Shown here: piece after piece, positions 16,371 to 25,587 of the stretch | Numbering within the stretch: the stretch's first letter is position 1 | How the letters are laid out: each line of letters opens with the position of its first letter | Source: Nitrospira sp. | Lineage (GTDB): Bacteria; Pseudomonadota; Gammaproteobacteria; Acidiferrobacterales; SPGG2 | Length of the DNA stretch: 34,687 nucleotides | Reading direction: 5' to 3' | NCBI GenBank assembly: GCA_019456345.1 | Contig: VRUB01000011.1 | Coordinates: forward strand, 1-34,687 | Made by a program: the position numbers and the translations under genes | Notes under the pieces: generated by a model | The model's database searches: none | Seen by the model: the letters and a program-made list of their open reading frames with translations, nothing else | What the model was told of the DNA's origin: nothing

Positions 16371-16442
16371 TCCAGTTACGAGTGGCTGGTAGCTAGTAGC
16401 GAGGAGAACAACGTCCAGATCTGGCACGCGCTACTGCCTTTC

Positions 16443-17828
16443 TCACAATATTTCACTTGCGTAATCCGCCAGCCTGGAGCGCTCGCCACGCTGCAACGTG
16501 ATGTGACCGCTGTGCTCCCAATCCTTGAAACGATCTACTGCATAGGTCAACCCGGATGTCGTTTCCGTCAGGTAGGGTGAATCGATTTGTGCGATGTTCC
16601 CCAGACACACGATCTTGCTGCCCGGACCGGCGCGGGTGATCAGTGTCTTCATCTGGTGCGGGCTCAGGTTCTGGGCCTCATCGATGATGATGAATTTTTT
16701 GAGAAAGGTGCGCCCGCGCATGAAGTTGAGCGACTTGATTCGGATGCGACCGCGCACGAAGTCGTGCGTGACGGCACGCCCCCAGGCGCCGTGGCTACGC
16801 TCGCCGGTCTCGTGCAGCACGTCCAGGTTGTCTTCGAGCGCGCCCATCCACGGTTGCATCTTCTCCTCTTCCGTGCCGGGTAGAAAGCCAATATCTTCTC
16901 CCACCGGGACGGTTGCGCGCGTCATGATAATCTCCGTATAACGTTTGTGCTCAAGCGTCTGGGTGAGGCCGGCCGCCAGCGTGAGCAGCGTCTTACCGGT
17001 TCCGGCCTGCCCAAGCATGGTCACAAACTCGATGCCGGGGTCCATTAATAGATTGAGGGCAAAATTCTGCTCGTGATTGCGTGCATGAATGCCCCAAACC
17101 TTATTTCTTTCCTGGCTGTAGTCCGTGACCTCCTCGAGCAAAGCTGGCGTGCCCGGCGCCCGGCGAAGCACAAAGGCCGTCGCCTGCTCGCCGTCTGCGT
17201 AGAGATACTGGTTGGGGTACCAACCCCGGGTGTGGGCGTCGTCGATCTGATATTTCCTGTTGGGGTGTTCTGCTTCCTTGGCTTTTTCGAGGCCGCGCAA
17301 TAAGCTCGGCTCCAGCCTGGCCGTGCCGCTATAAAGCAGGTTAGCGTCGTCGAGCACCTGGTCGGTCGTATAATCCTCGGCGCGAATTCCGAGCGCATGC
17401 GCCTTGATCCGTAGGTTGATGTCCTTGGAGATCAGCGTGACCTCGCGCTCGGGATGATCTTTGCGTAGATCCAGCGTTACTCCTAGGAGCACGTTGTCCG
17501 AGCTGTCGGGCGAGAGTCCTTTCGGCAGGACGCTCTGGACCGCATCGGAGTAGAAGTACAAGCGTCCTGCTTGTGCGCCGGGGGTAGTCGCGGGTAGCTC
17601 CACTCCGCCAGAGATGTCGCCATTGGCGTGTTCGACGACTTCGTCGAGAAAGCGGCTGACCTGGCGTACGTTGCGCGCCACCTCGGACATACCGATCTTC
17701 GCGGCATCCAACTCCTCGAGTACGACGATGGGCAGATAAATATCGTGCTCGTTGAAGCGCAGCAACGCCGTAGGGTCGTGGATCAGGACGTTGGTATCTA
17801 ATATAAATATTTTCTTTTGCATACTCAT
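16443..17828 (-). CDS. PhoH-family ATPase with N-terminal PIN domain
   Basis: A protein of 461 residues. Residues about 5-150 are a PIN nuclease domain with acidic residues in ILDTNVLIHDP, VVLEELDAAK and LISKDINLRIKAHALGI. From about residue 230 the PhoH ATPase domain follows, with Walker A MLGQAGTGKTLLTLAAGL and Walker B KFIIIDEAQNLSPHQMKTL. This PIN-PhoH fusion (PhoH2/YlaK type) is tied to RNA unwinding and cleavage in the literature. ATG at 17828 (MSMQKKIFILDTN) gives the family start: the longer upstream frame runs into the repeat island and is spurious. It converges on the pilT/pilU gene with a 72-bp gap. Confidence 0.9.
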   Translation of the reverse strand: MSMQKKIFILDTNVLIHDPTALLRFNEHDIYLPIVVLEELDAAKIGMSEVARNVRQVSRFLDEVVEHANGDISGGVELPATTPGAQAGRLYFYSDAVQSVLPKGLSPDSSDNVLLGVTLDLRKDHPEREVTLISKDINLRIKAHALGIRAEDYTTDQVLDDANLLYSGTARLEPSLLRGLEKAKEAEHPNRKYQIDDAHTRGWYPNQYLYADGEQATAFVLRRAPGTPALLEEVTDYSQERNKVWGIHARNHEQNFALNLLMDPGIEFVTMLGQAGTGKTLLTLAAGLTQTLEHKRYTEIIMTRATVPVGEDIGFLPGTEEEKMQPWMGALEDNLDVLHETGERSHGAWGRAVTHDFVRGRIRIKSLNFMRGRTFLKKFIIIDEAQNLSPHQMKTLITRAGPGSKIVCLGNIAQIDSPYLTETTSGLTYAVDRFKDWEHSGHITLQRGERSRLADYASEIL

Positions 17829-18279
17829 GACTAGTCCATCATCTACATACGCGAGGCTTGCCAGTGTCAGCACAAGGCGAGCGGTGGAGCCCCGTCTGCG
17901 CTCCCGAACAAGCCCCGAATGGGGGCGAGAGCAGGATGCCTCGCCCGAGCGCCGGGACAGGGGTGAGCCGGGCAAAGACGAGTGCCCGGTGGACGCTCGT
18001 CCCGGCGAACGGGCCTGCCACAGACGGCAAGCCCCGGGCTTTGATGCCCGCCATCCGTGGCGTGCCCCCTGCGGGTCGCCTCCGGCGGTCCAATTTCGCT
18101 CCCGGCGAAATTGTCAAGCATCGCAGGAGAGCATAGCGATGAAAGTCCCGTCGGGCGGCTCGGGGCGCAGGCCAGAAAAGGCGAGGAGTGGTACAGGGAC
18201 GTACCGTCCACGGAGCCGAGGATGCAAACCCTGGAGCCGCTTGCTGACACCGGGGAGCCCGTACGTGGCTCAATCGGCC
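17829..18279. repeat. GC-rich structured repeat island between phoH and the nrdJ stub
   Basis: No real gene, although GC-rich open frames cross it on both strands. Segment 17957-18040 is clearly related to 21696-21780 (shared ACAGGGGTGAG, CCGAACGGGC or CGAACGGGC, GGCAAGCCCC or GGCGAGCCCC), with compensating changes in the stems (ACGAG/CTCGT here, AAAAGTG/CACTTTT there). Segment 18095-18160 is repeated at 22696-22761. Its right edge meets the point where nrdJ homology ends. Confidence 0.8.
18095..18160 (+). repeat. 66-bp dispersed repeat, copy 1
   Basis: It begins TTCGCTCCCGGCGAAATTGT and includes GCAGGAGAGCATA. About 60 of 66 bases are identical to 22696-22761 in the same orientation. GGCGAAATT and neighbouring sequence can fold back on TTCGCTCCCGGCGAA. 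Confidence 0.85.
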
Positions 18280-18765
18280 TCACGCTCGATGCTGCAGCAG
18301 TGTGGCGCACATGCTGTCCCAGATGCGCATGAAGGAAACGGGACCGGAAGCGATACTCCCGGTCGTGCGTGCCCGCGTGCCGTATGGCCGCAGGGTAGAG
18401 AAATCGTAACCCACGCCCCCTCCCTGCTGCATGGTGAGCGCACCTTCCTTAAGATTATCGAAAATGCTGTCCATCGAGTCCTCGATGATCCCCATCACAA
18501 AACAGTTCAACAGCGTGACCTTGTGATGAGTCCCGGCACCGGCCTGGATGCGCCCCCCCGGGAGAAACTTGAAACCCTCCAGCACCCCGCAGAAATGCTG
18601 CTCCCAGTGCTCACGGTCTTTGCGTTCGGTTCCCGCCAACGCGCACGCGATGCGCTGCCACGTATCTGCCACCGTGCGATCATGGATCACGTTGCCGACA
18701 CGGTAACGGTACTTGGTGTCCCAAATGTGGCGGGCGATGTCGGTGGTGAAATACTGTCTGGTCAT
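18280..18765 (-). pseudogene. nrdJ: 5' fragment of adenosylcobalamin-dependent ribonucleotide reductase
   Basis: A 161-codon frame with class II ribonucleotide reductase N-terminal sequence: ISR-like start, HIWDTKYRYR, FKFLPGGRIQAGAG, VTLLNCFVMGIIEDSMDSIF, GALTMQQGGGVGYDFSTLRP, GPVSFMRIWDSMCATLL. After ATLL the family continues STGARRGAMM, but here the frame reads QHRA and stops, at the edge of the repeat island. Most of the catalytic barrel and the C-terminal cysteines are missing, so the product cannot be active. Ribonucleotide reduction must be supplied by another gene. The start is ATG at 18765, with a GTG directly before it. Confidence 0.85.
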
Positions 18766-18784
18766 CACTGAGGTGTCGGGACGG

Positions 18785-20146
18785 TTAGTTGGAGATCAAC
18801 GCCGCGCGTACTTCTTTGTCTGCCCGGCGCGCGAGCTGCTCCAGCGCGTGCGACACGCTGACCGGATAGGCGGACTTGGCATCGAGATCATACAAGTCCG
18901 ACGGCAAACGTGAGAGCTGGTCGGCCGCGCGTTCGCGGGAACGTACCAACGGTTCCGGCGCATGGATGCGCTGTCCGCCCTGCATCACCGGTCGAATCAG
19001 CGCTTCACCGCTCTGGGTGTCGTGTTCCACCGTGATGACGTCAGCCTGCATGCGCTTGACGCTGTCCGTCCCGTAAGAACGGTAGACTTGTTTGCGTCCC
19101 GGCAGCGTCGCCTTACCCTCGGAGAGCTTGCGTCGCGGATGTCCGGCGTACTCCACGAGCTTGTATGCGCAGTCCAGGTAAGGGGCATCGGCGGAGGTAT
19201 CCAGGCGGGTTCCGACACCGAAGCCATCGATGGGCGCACCTTTGTCGAGCAACTCGCGCAGAGTGTACTCATCCAGATTGCCGCTGCTGAAGATGCGAGC
19301 CTCGGTCAGTCCGCCGGCGTCAAGAATCTTACGTACCTTACGTGCGTGGCTGGCCAGATCGCCACTGTCCAGGCGTACCCCTTTGATCGCAATGCCGAGT
19401 GCTTTCAGCCGGGGCGCGAGCTCCACGACGGTTTGCGCTCCCACCTCGGTATCGTAGGTATCGATCAGCAGCAAGACGTTATCGGGCTGAGCGTGGGCGA
19501 AATGCTCGAACGCGGCCAACTCGTTGTCGTGGGCCTGGATGAAGGAATGCGCCATCGATCCGAAGATGGGGATGTCATACAGCTTGCCGGCCAACACCGT
19601 CGCCGTGCCGGCAAAGCCTGCCAGGTAGCTCGCCCGCGCCGCAAGCAGACCGGCCTCGGCACCGTGAGCGCGACGCAGGCCGAAATCGACGAGCAGCTTT
19701 CCCGGCGCTGCCAGCACGCAACGGGCCGCCTTCGATGCCAGTACCGTCTCGAAGTGCAGCAGATTGATGATGCGCGTTTCCACGAACTGCGCCTGCGGAA
19801 TCGGCGCCGTCACCCGCAGAATCGGCTCGTTGGGAAAAAACACCGTGCCTTCCGGCATGGCGTGAACATCGCCCGCGAAGCGGAGGCTCGCAAGATAATC
19901 CACAAACTCAGGGGTAAAGCGCTTTGTACCGGTGAGCCATGTGAGCTCCTCATCGGTGAAGTGCAGGGTCTCCAGGTATTCCAGCACCTGCTCGAGGCCC
20001 GCTGCCACCAAGAAGCCTCGTCCCGGGGGCAAGTCGCGCACAAAAAACTCGTACACGGCCGTGTCCTCCATGCGCTGCTGGAAGTAGCCCTGCAGCATGG
20101 TGAGCATGTACAGATCGGTTAAAAGGGCGCCGGTAATTGAACTCAT
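18785..20146 (-). CDS. pncB: Nicotinate phosphoribosyltransferase
   Basis: A 453-residue protein. Family landmarks are TDLYMLTMLQGYFQQ at the N-terminus, FGLRRAHGAEAGLLAARASY (with the catalytic histidine), LLIDTYDTEVGAQ, IKGVRLDSGDL and IDGFGVGTRLDTS. It makes nicotinate mononucleotide from nicotinate and PRPP with ATP, the first step of Preiss-Handler NAD salvage in the cytoplasm. I chose ATG at 20146 (MSSITGALLTDLYML) because upstream frame sequence lacks family character. It is divergent from an isochorismatase-fold hydrolase that could supply its substrate from nicotinamide. The long plus-strand frame under it is a shadow. Confidence 0.94.
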   Translation of the reverse strand: MSSITGALLTDLYMLTMLQGYFQQRMEDTAVYEFFVRDLPPGRGFLVAAGLEQVLEYLETLHFTDEELTWLTGTKRFTPEFVDYLASLRFAGDVHAMPEGTVFFPNEPILRVTAPIPQAQFVETRIINLLHFETVLASKAARCVLAAPGKLLVDFGLRRAHGAEAGLLAARASYLAGFAGTATVLAGKLYDIPIFGSMAHSFIQAHDNELAAFEHFAHAQPDNVLLLIDTYDTEVGAQTVVELAPRLKALGIAIKGVRLDSGDLASHARKVRKILDAGGLTEARIFSSGNLDEYTLRELLDKGAPIDGFGVGTRLDTSADAPYLDCAYKLVEYAGHPRRKLSEGKATLPGRKQVYRSYGTDSVKRMQADVITVEHDTQSGEALIRPVMQGGQRIHAPEPLVRSRERAADQLSRLPSDLYDLDAKSAYPVSVSHALEQLARRADKEVRAALISN

Positions 20147-20553
20147 CGCTGTGGCGTTGCTCGCCAATAACTGTTGAAATCCTGTACTGTCAGGTACTGT
20201 GGTTGCGAGGCCCGGCGCCCAGGCGGTGGCTGCCCGCGTTGACGCTGGCCATCCGTTGTTTGGCAGGATGTTAATAAAGGCCTTTCTGACCTTTTTCAAC
20301 TCGCTGCGCTGAGAACGCGGTTTCCGACTTGCTGCATTTTTCAACGGCTAACAGCCGTCGAAAAATAACAGCCTGTGGAGAATCGGTGCTCAACGGACAC
20401 CAAGACTTGGTTATAATTTTAAGGTAGTTGGCCCAAGCGAACCAGTGGGCCATCGTCGACCGGCGGCAGCGTGGTCGGATGGCCGAGGCGCGCGTTAACT
20501 CGATGACGGCCTGAGCCGTCCGCGAGGGTGGTTTACGAACACAAGGAGCCGAT
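20147..20553. other. 407-bp divergent regulatory region
   Basis: No gene is seen. It holds a hairpin TTTTTCAACGGC / GCCGTCGAAAAA at 20337-20365 (one mismatch) and a TATAAT at 20412-20417 that could serve the rightward gene. Being between two diverging starts, it must contain both promoters. Confidence 0.5.
20412..20417 (+). promoter_or_regulatory. Possible -10 box for the isochorismatase-fold gene
   Basis: Perfect TATAAT, 137 bp before the start codon. No clear TTGACA-like hexamer lies 16-18 bp upstream, so the assignment is weak. Confidence 0.3.
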
Positions 20554-21588
20554 ATGTCGTATGCAGAACTTCCGGTTCCCTCTCATTTTGTCCTCGATCG
20601 GGTGGGAGGCGTATGGCGGGTCCCCTACCAGGAGCGGGCCGAGCAGGCCCGGCAGTGGGCACGACAGCATGGCATAGCGCCGGCGTCCGGGGACAGTTTC
20701 AAGATTGGCTTGCTGGCCGTAGACGTACAGAACACATTCTGTATACGGGAGTTTGAGCTGTTTGTCGGTGGGCGTTCCGGTACAGGGGCGGAGGATGACA
20801 ATCGGCGCCTGTGTGACTTTGTTTACCGAAATCTGCGCGTTCTTACGCAAGTGATTCCGACGATGGACACGCACCAGGCAATGCAGATCTTCCACTCAAT
20901 CTACCTGGTCGATGGGCATGGCAAGCACCCGGACCCGTTTACACTGATCGCTGTTGAAGACATAGAGCAAGGCCGCTGGAAGTTCGACCCGGAGGTCGCC
21001 CGCGGGCTGCATATCGACTACGATTTCGGCCAGCGGCACTTGCTTGGCTACGCAAAGCAGCTACGCGATACGGGCAAGTACAACCTTACGGTGTGGCCGT
21101 ATCACTCGATGCTGGGCGGCATTGGCCATGCACTGGTCTCGGCTGTCGAGGAGGCAATCTTTTTCCACGGCGTCGCCCGCTACAGCCAACCGGACTTCCG
21201 CATCAAGGGGAGCAACCCGCTAACCGAGCACTACTCGGTCCTCGGCCCGGAGGTAACGGTAGGGCCCGACGGGCAGGCGATCGCGCAGAAGGATCAGCAG
21301 TTAGTGGACCGTCTGCTGGAGTTTGACGCAATCGTCATTGCCGGTCAGGCCAAGAGCCATTGTGTGGCATGGACGATCGATGACCTATTGCGCAGTGTGC
21401 TCGAACGTGATCGCGCGTTAGCGGGCAAGGTATACCTGCTCGAGGACTGCACCTCGCCCGTGGTGATACCGGGCGTAATCGACTATACGGATGAGGCTGA
21501 CGCCGCGTTCCGGCGATTCGCCGATGCCGGCATGCACGTCGTGCGCTCCACCGAGCCGCTCGCGGGCTGGCCGGGCATCGAGCTGTGA
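20554..21588 (+). CDS. Isochorismatase-fold hydrolase, probable nicotinamidase-like enzyme
   Basis: A 344-residue protein, longer than the usual 180-220 for the fold. The first catalytic Asp is in [12 protein letters not shown], and the nucleophile Cys is in [18 protein letters not shown] lysine candidate lies between them in the region around [17 protein letters not shown]. These match the Asp-Lys-Cys scheme of isochorismatase-family amidases, and the WPYHSMLGG block resembles nicotinamidase WPxHCxxGT. The enlarged form with insertions is known from bacteria as a 'nicotinamidase-like' group. Placement opposite pncB supports nicotinamide deamidation, by inference. AAGGAG lies seven bases before the ATG. 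Confidence 0.8.
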   Translation: MSYAELPVPSHFVLDRVGGVWRVPYQERAEQARQWARQHGIAPASGDSFKIGLLAVDVQNTFCIREFELFVGGRSGTGAEDDNRRLCDFVYRNLRVLTQVIPTMDTHQAMQIFHSIYLVDGHGKHPDPFTLIAVEDIEQGRWKFDPEVARGLHIDYDFGQRHLLGYAKQLRDTGKYNLTVWPYHSMLGGIGHALVSAVEEAIFFHGVARYSQPDFRIKGSNPLTEHYSVLGPEVTVGPDGQAIAQKDQQLVDRLLEFDAIVIAGQAKSHCVAWTIDDLLRSVLERDRALAGKVYLLEDCTSPVVIPGVIDYTDEADAAFRRFADAGMHVVRSTEPLAGWPGIEL

Positions 21589-21643
21589 AAAAGGACGCGT
21601 GGTCACTGCTCCCATAATCTTCGACCATAGCCCAACATATGTT

Positions 21644-21844
21644 TTGAGCGTTTATTTCTGAGACCGTTGCCAGCAGGGATGCTGGCACCGAGCCTACAGG
21701 GGTGAGGCCGACGAAGGAAAAGTGCCAGTGACACTTTTCCCGGCCGAACGGGCTCGCCACGGATGGCGAGCCCCGGTCCTGCAAGCGGAGCAGGATTGCG
21801 TAGCGCCGCAGGTATTCACGGCGTGTCTCAGAAATAAACGCTCA
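21644..21844. repeat. 201-bp MITE-like element with perfect 21-bp inverted ends and internal hairpins
   Basis: The ends are TTGAGCGTTTATTTCTGAGAC (21644-21664) and its exact reverse complement (21824-21844). Inside are at least three hairpins: GCCAGCAGGGATGCTGGC, GGAAAAGTG/CACTTTTCC, and GGGCTCGCCA/TGGCGAGCCC. The centre (21696-21780) is related to 17957-18040. No target-site duplication is convincing. There is no coding capacity. Confidence 0.85.
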
Positions 21845-22022
21845 ATGCATGTCTGCGCCGCAGCCCATTCGAAAGACGCCTTCCAGTTTTAACGGTTTTC
21901 AAAAGGTCAGACCGAGATTTGTGGCGCGGTAGTGACCCGTGGTTGTAGTGTTTCGCGGAAACGGGCGGGCGGCTATAGGGTGTTCTTGAGCAGCTTGCGT
22001 ACGGTGCGCAGCGGACGCGCAT

Positions 22023-22508
22023 TCAGCACATTGCTTCGTCCGAGCCAGCCGCATGTGCCTCGAGCGCTTCCAGGATGTGGCGCTCGGTTTTTTCACCGAA
22101 CCCCGGAAGGTCGCGAATGCGCCCATCGCGCACCGCACGGCGTAATTGCGCAACCGTATTGATGCCGAGATCTTTGTAAAGCGCACGCACCCGCTTGGGA
22201 CCGAGACCAGGGATCTTCAGCAGCGCCGCCAGCGCGGTCGGCACGCGCCGGTGCAGCTCCTCGAGCGCCCCGCATTGGCCGGTGTCAATAATCTCTTTGA
22301 TCTTGGCCGCAAGATCGCGGCCGATGCCCGGAATGCGAGTCAGGTCCTGGCCCTTATCGAGCAGTGTCGTGAGGCTGGGACCCAGGACCTGGATGGTGCG
22401 CGCCGCATTACGATAGGCGCGCACCCGAAACGGGTTGGCACCCTCGATCTCCAGAAGATCAGCGATCTTATCGAAGACGGCAGCGATGTTGGCGTTATGG
22501 ATGGGCAT
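22023..22508 (-). pseudogene. polX: N-terminal part of PolX (family X DNA polymerase), truncated
   Basis: A 161-residue frame starting MPIHNANIAAVFDKIADLLE. It holds the 8-kDa-like domain (ANPFRVRAYRNAARTIQVLG) and two helix-hairpin-helix motifs (LTRIPGIGRDLAAKIKEI, LLKIPGLGPKRVRALYKDLG). It ends AHAAGSDEAMC. PolX proteins are about 570 residues, with a nucleotidyltransferase palm and a PHP exonuclease domain, and both are absent. No continuation is visible in any frame between 22022 and the repeat element at 21844. It may be a deletion remnant. A stand-alone DNA-binding protein is possible since the frame itself is clean. Confidence 0.7.
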
Positions 22509-22830
22509 AGATTAAGGTGTTGCCTGCGGCGACGATTTACTAGCCGGGTCTCGTCCCGGCGGACGATGTCCTTTCTTGTCGCGACAAGATAAGGATGCAA
22601 AGAAACGCTCCCCTGACTCTGCGCTACGCAGCGAAAAGCGCTGCGGGGTTTCCGCGCTCGTCGGTCGGCTTAGAAGGTTCGCGGAAGGAACTTTCTTCGC
22701 TCCCGGCGAAATTGTCAAGCGTTGCAGGAGAGCATAACGATGAAAGGCTCGTCGGGAGGCTTCAGGCCGTGGCGGAAACGGCAGAACGTTGGAGCCGACC
22801 GGTGACGCCGGCGGGACGCAAGCAACGCAC
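22509..22830. other. 322-bp gap between polX fragment and rtcB, mostly repeat sequence
   Basis: It contains the second copy of the 66-bp repeat and further GC-rich hairpin sequence (for example GCGCTACGCAGCGAAAAGCG near 22620-22640). The minus-strand open frame over it resembles the frame over the 18095 copy only because the DNA is repeated. No gene is supported. Confidence 0.6.
22696..22761 (+). repeat. 66-bp dispersed repeat, copy 2
   Basis: About 91% identical to 18095-18160 in the same orientation. Flanking sequence differs, so the unit moves or is copied as a module independent of the 21696-21780 module. Confidence 0.85.
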
Positions 22831-24261
22831 CTAGCCCTTAACACACACCAGCGGCTTCAACCGCGCCACTTTGCGCGACAGTCCGGCATGATCGGCGACA
22901 TCGACGACGGCGCTGACATCCTTGTACGCCCCCGGTGCTTCTTCTGCCACCCCTCGCATCGAACGGCTGCGAATTAGAATACCGGAGCCCGCCAGGTCAT
23001 CGACAAGCTTGCGCCCTTGCCACTTGCGCTTGGCCTGATGGCGACTCATGGCGCGCCCGGCACCGTGGCACGACGAGCTGAACGGCAGCGCCTCGCCCTG
23101 CTTTGTCCCCACGAGAATGTACGACGCCGTGCCCATGGAGCCGCCAATGAGGACGGGCTGACCGATCTTACGCAACGCCTCGGGTAGGTCGGCATGACCG
23201 GGCCCAAACGCGCGCGTGGCCCCTTTGCGATGTACGAACAGGCGGGTCGGCCGGCCGTTGACGGCATGCTCCTCGACCTTGCAGGTGTTATGCGATACGT
23301 CATAGAGCAGCGAAAGCCGCGCTTGCGGGAGCACCTTCGAGAACGCCTCGCGTGCCAGATGGGTAATGATCTGGCGATTAGCCAAGGCGCAATTGATGGC
23401 GGCGCGCATGGCGCCCAGGTAAGACCGGCCGACCGGGGAGTCAATCGGCGCACAGGCGAGCTCCCGGTCGGGGAGCTCAATGCCATACTCGCTCGCGTTG
23501 ATGGCCATCCTTTTCAGGAACTCGGTGCCGAGTTGATGCCCGAGCCCACGCGAGCCGCAGTGAATGCTCACTACGATATCTCCCGCCGTGAGATTGAACG
23601 CCGCTGCCGCCTCGGCATCGTAGATCTCGGTTACTTGTTGCACCTCCAGATAGTGGTTGCCGGAGCCCAGCGTCCCCATCTGGTCGCGCTGGCGCTTCTT
23701 GGCGTGATCGGAAACCTCCTCCGGTCTTGCGCCACGCATGCTTCCGTGTTCTTCGATACGCTCGAGATCTTCACGTTGACCGAAGCCGTGTTGGACCGCC
23801 CAGGCAGCGCCGCCCGAGAGCATCTCGTCCATCTCTTCGCGCTCCAGGCGAATACGCCCGGTGCTACCAACGCCGGCGGGTATCTTGTGAAACAGGGCAT
23901 CGGCCAGCGGCTTCTTGACGGCCTCAATATCCTCTCGCTTCAGACCTGTGTGCAGTGTGCGCACACCGCAAGATATGTCGAAACCCACGCCACCGGCGGA
24001 GACTATGCCGCCGCGCTCCGCGTCGAATGCCGCCACGCCGCCAATGGGAAAACCGTAACCCCAGTGTGCATCGGGCATGGCGTAGGACGCGTCCACGATC
24101 CCGGGCAGCGCCGCCACATTCGAGACTTGCTCGTAGACCTTGTGGTCCATCTCCTTTATCAAGGACTCGCTTGCGTAAATCACCCCGGGCACCCGCATCT
24201 TGCCCTGCGGCTCGATATGCCAGGCGAACTCCGACTCGCGCTTCAAAAGGTTAAGGTCCAT
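22831..24261 (-). CDS. rtcB: RNA-splicing ligase RtcB
   Basis: A 476-residue full-length RtcB. Metal and active-site landmarks are PDAHWGYGFPIGGVAA, GGVGFDISCGVR (metal-binding Cys), TLGSGNHYLEVQ, VSIHCGSRGLGHQLG, SHNTC and the guanylated-histidine loop RLFVHRKGATRAFGPG. It also has SMGTASYIL and CHGAGRAMSR. RtcB joins RNA 3'-phosphate or 2',3'-cyclic phosphate ends to 5'-OH ends using GTP and Mn2+. It lies downstream of archease on the same strand with a 75-bp gap, the expected activator pairing. The start ATG at 24261 gives MDLNLLKRESEFAW. Confidence 0.96.
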   Translation of the reverse strand: MDLNLLKRESEFAWHIEPQGKMRVPGVIYASESLIKEMDHKVYEQVSNVAALPGIVDASYAMPDAHWGYGFPIGGVAAFDAERGGIVSAGGVGFDISCGVRTLHTGLKREDIEAVKKPLADALFHKIPAGVGSTGRIRLEREEMDEMLSGGAAWAVQHGFGQREDLERIEEHGSMRGARPEEVSDHAKKRQRDQMGTLGSGNHYLEVQQVTEIYDAEAAAAFNLTAGDIVVSIHCGSRGLGHQLGTEFLKRMAINASEYGIELPDRELACAPIDSPVGRSYLGAMRAAINCALANRQIITHLAREAFSKVLPQARLSLLYDVSHNTCKVEEHAVNGRPTRLFVHRKGATRAFGPGHADLPEALRKIGQPVLIGGSMGTASYILVGTKQGEALPFSSSCHGAGRAMSRHQAKRKWQGRKLVDDLAGSGILIRSRSMRGVAEEAPGAYKDVSAVVDVADHAGLSRKVARLKPLVCVKG

Positions 24262-24336
24262 GATGTGTCCGTGATCCGTTAGCTGGTGTCTACCTCAAAG
24301 GCTAACTTGGCATTTACTCGCAACATGCAACTGTAG

Positions 24337-24759
24337 TCACACATCCACCACACACTGAGCGACCCAGGTTCCGTCTGTATGAGGGCCTACGTGCAAGGTG
24401 GTGTAAGTGGCGCCCTTGACTTCCACGGCAGGCTGGTGTTTGTCGCTATTCACGGTTTCGCCCCAGACCTGGGCGTGTAAGCGTTTACCGGTACCGTCGA
24501 CCTCGAACCGGCTGAACAGCATTTTACGCGTTGCCATCTCGTATACCAGGGCATTCAGCCAGTCGACCAGCAAGAGCTCGTCGTCAGGCGCCTCACAGGA
24601 GATTTCGATTTCCTTTGTAGCATCGACTGTTTGTGGATCTGTAATCACCGCGGTCATCGCCACCGCAGCCTGCTCGAACGCCTCGTTCCTCGAGTTGCCG
24701 AAACCGCGTATGCCCATATCGGCCTCATGCGAGAAATGTTCCCAACGAATTGTAGCCAT
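24337..24759 (-). CDS. Archease, activator of RtcB
   Basis: A protein of 140 residues. It begins [20 protein letters not shown], the archease N-terminal motif with the conserved His and Asp of the calcium/metal site (HEADMGIRG), and continues [32 protein letters not shown] and AQVWGE. It ends [10 protein letters not shown]-like. Archease helps RtcB become guanylated and turn over. The ATG at 24759 is the family start: the longer frame to 24840 has no ribosome site and overlaps the upstream gene. It lies 16 bp after the phosphoribosyltransferase gene and before rtcB, so the three are probably co-transcribed. Confidence 0.93.
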   Translation of the reverse strand: MATIRWEHFSHEADMGIRGFGNSRNEAFEQAAVAMTAVITDPQTVDATKEIEISCEAPDDELLLVDWLNALVYEMATRKMLFSRFEVDGTGKRLHAQVWGETVNSDKHQPAVEVKGATYTTLHVGPHTDGTWVAQCVVDV

Positions 24760-24775
24760 CCGTGTGCGCCCGATC

Positions 24776-25486
24776 CTACGCAGGGACTTTCGATGATTCA
24801 GGGAAGAACGACTCCAGTATGCTGAGCACCTCGTCTTCATTCACATCGGACCACCGCTCGTAAGCGTCGGCTACTGCAAAGCTCGAGCCACCGCAAATGT
24901 TAGGGCAGTAAAGTGCAGTGACCTCGGCGGCGATCTCGCGCGCGGCACGGGCATGAGCGGTGGGGACCGCCACAACGATCTGTTCGGCCCCCGCATTCCT
25001 TACGGCTTTGATCGCAACCCGCATGGTGAATCCCGAGGCAAGGCCGTCGTCAACCAGCACGACCGGCCGCCCCGAGAGCGCCGGCAGCGGGCGGTTGGCA
25101 CGAAGCCGTCGCAACCGGCGGGTAACCTTGGCAGTCGTCGCCTCGATCCCGTCCCGGATATCTATTTGGCTCAACGCGAGACGTGGTAGCAGCGCTTCAT
25201 TGAGTCGTACGGTGCCGTCAAACGCGACGGCACCGTAACCCGCCTCAGTGTTCCACGGTAGCGTGATCTTGCTGACGACTGCCACGTCCAACGGCGCGCC
25301 CAGGCGCGGAGCGATCGCAGCCGCCACCGGCACCCCGCCGGCGGGGATGGCCAGTATCAGCGGTTGCGCGACGCCAAGACCTTGGAGCATATCGGCGAGC
25401 ACCTCTCCGGCGTGGGTACGATCGCGAAACACGCCCGCACGATCGCCAAGTCGCGTTAACGTATGAATAGATTCGCCAGATTGCAT
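24776..25486 (-). CDS. Phosphoribosyltransferase-domain protein
   Basis: A protein of 236 residues starting [20 protein letters not shown]. The PRPP loop is visible as [20 protein letters not shown], and an [20 protein letters not shown] loop earlier. This type (COG1926-like) is widespread, often as a stand-alone or fused domain, and its substrate is not established. [21 protein letters not shown] near the end carries a Cys and the Tyr-Trp tail usual in the group. ATG at 25486 is chosen because the upstream frame is not conserved in style and crosses the amrS intergenic space. It sits between amrS and archease on the same strand, so a link with RNA repair or AmmeMemoRadiSam is possible by position only. 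Confidence 0.85.
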   Translation of the reverse strand: MQSGESIHTLTRLGDRAGVFRDRTHAGEVLADMLQGLGVAQPLILAIPAGGVPVAAAIAPRLGAPLDVAVVSKITLPWNTEAGYGAVAFDGTVRLNEALLPRLALSQIDIRDGIEATTAKVTRRLRRLRANRPLPALSGRPVVLVDDGLASGFTMRVAIKAVRNAGAEQIVVAVPTAHARAAREIAAEVTALYCPNICGGSSFAVADAYERWSDVNEDEVLSILESFFPESSKVPA

Positions 25487-25587
25487 TGCTGATTTAAACC
25501 ACGCTCGGAGGACAATGACATTGATGTTGATCAACCAGAACGCCGGGACCGGGCGGATCGTTCGCGTTCCGCCACGGTGATTGGCCC

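Noticed and set aside
17839-18310. Open frames of 144-147 codons over the repeat island, with peptide FHRYALL...LTISPGAK also found at 22512-22844
   Set aside because: The peptide similarity comes from the repeated DNA itself. No ribosome site is present, and the same DNA reads open in several frames.
18962-20122. 386-codon open frame on the plus strand
   Set aside because: It lies entirely antisense to the well-supported nicotinate phosphoribosyltransferase gene and has no family features. High GC keeps the opposite frame open.
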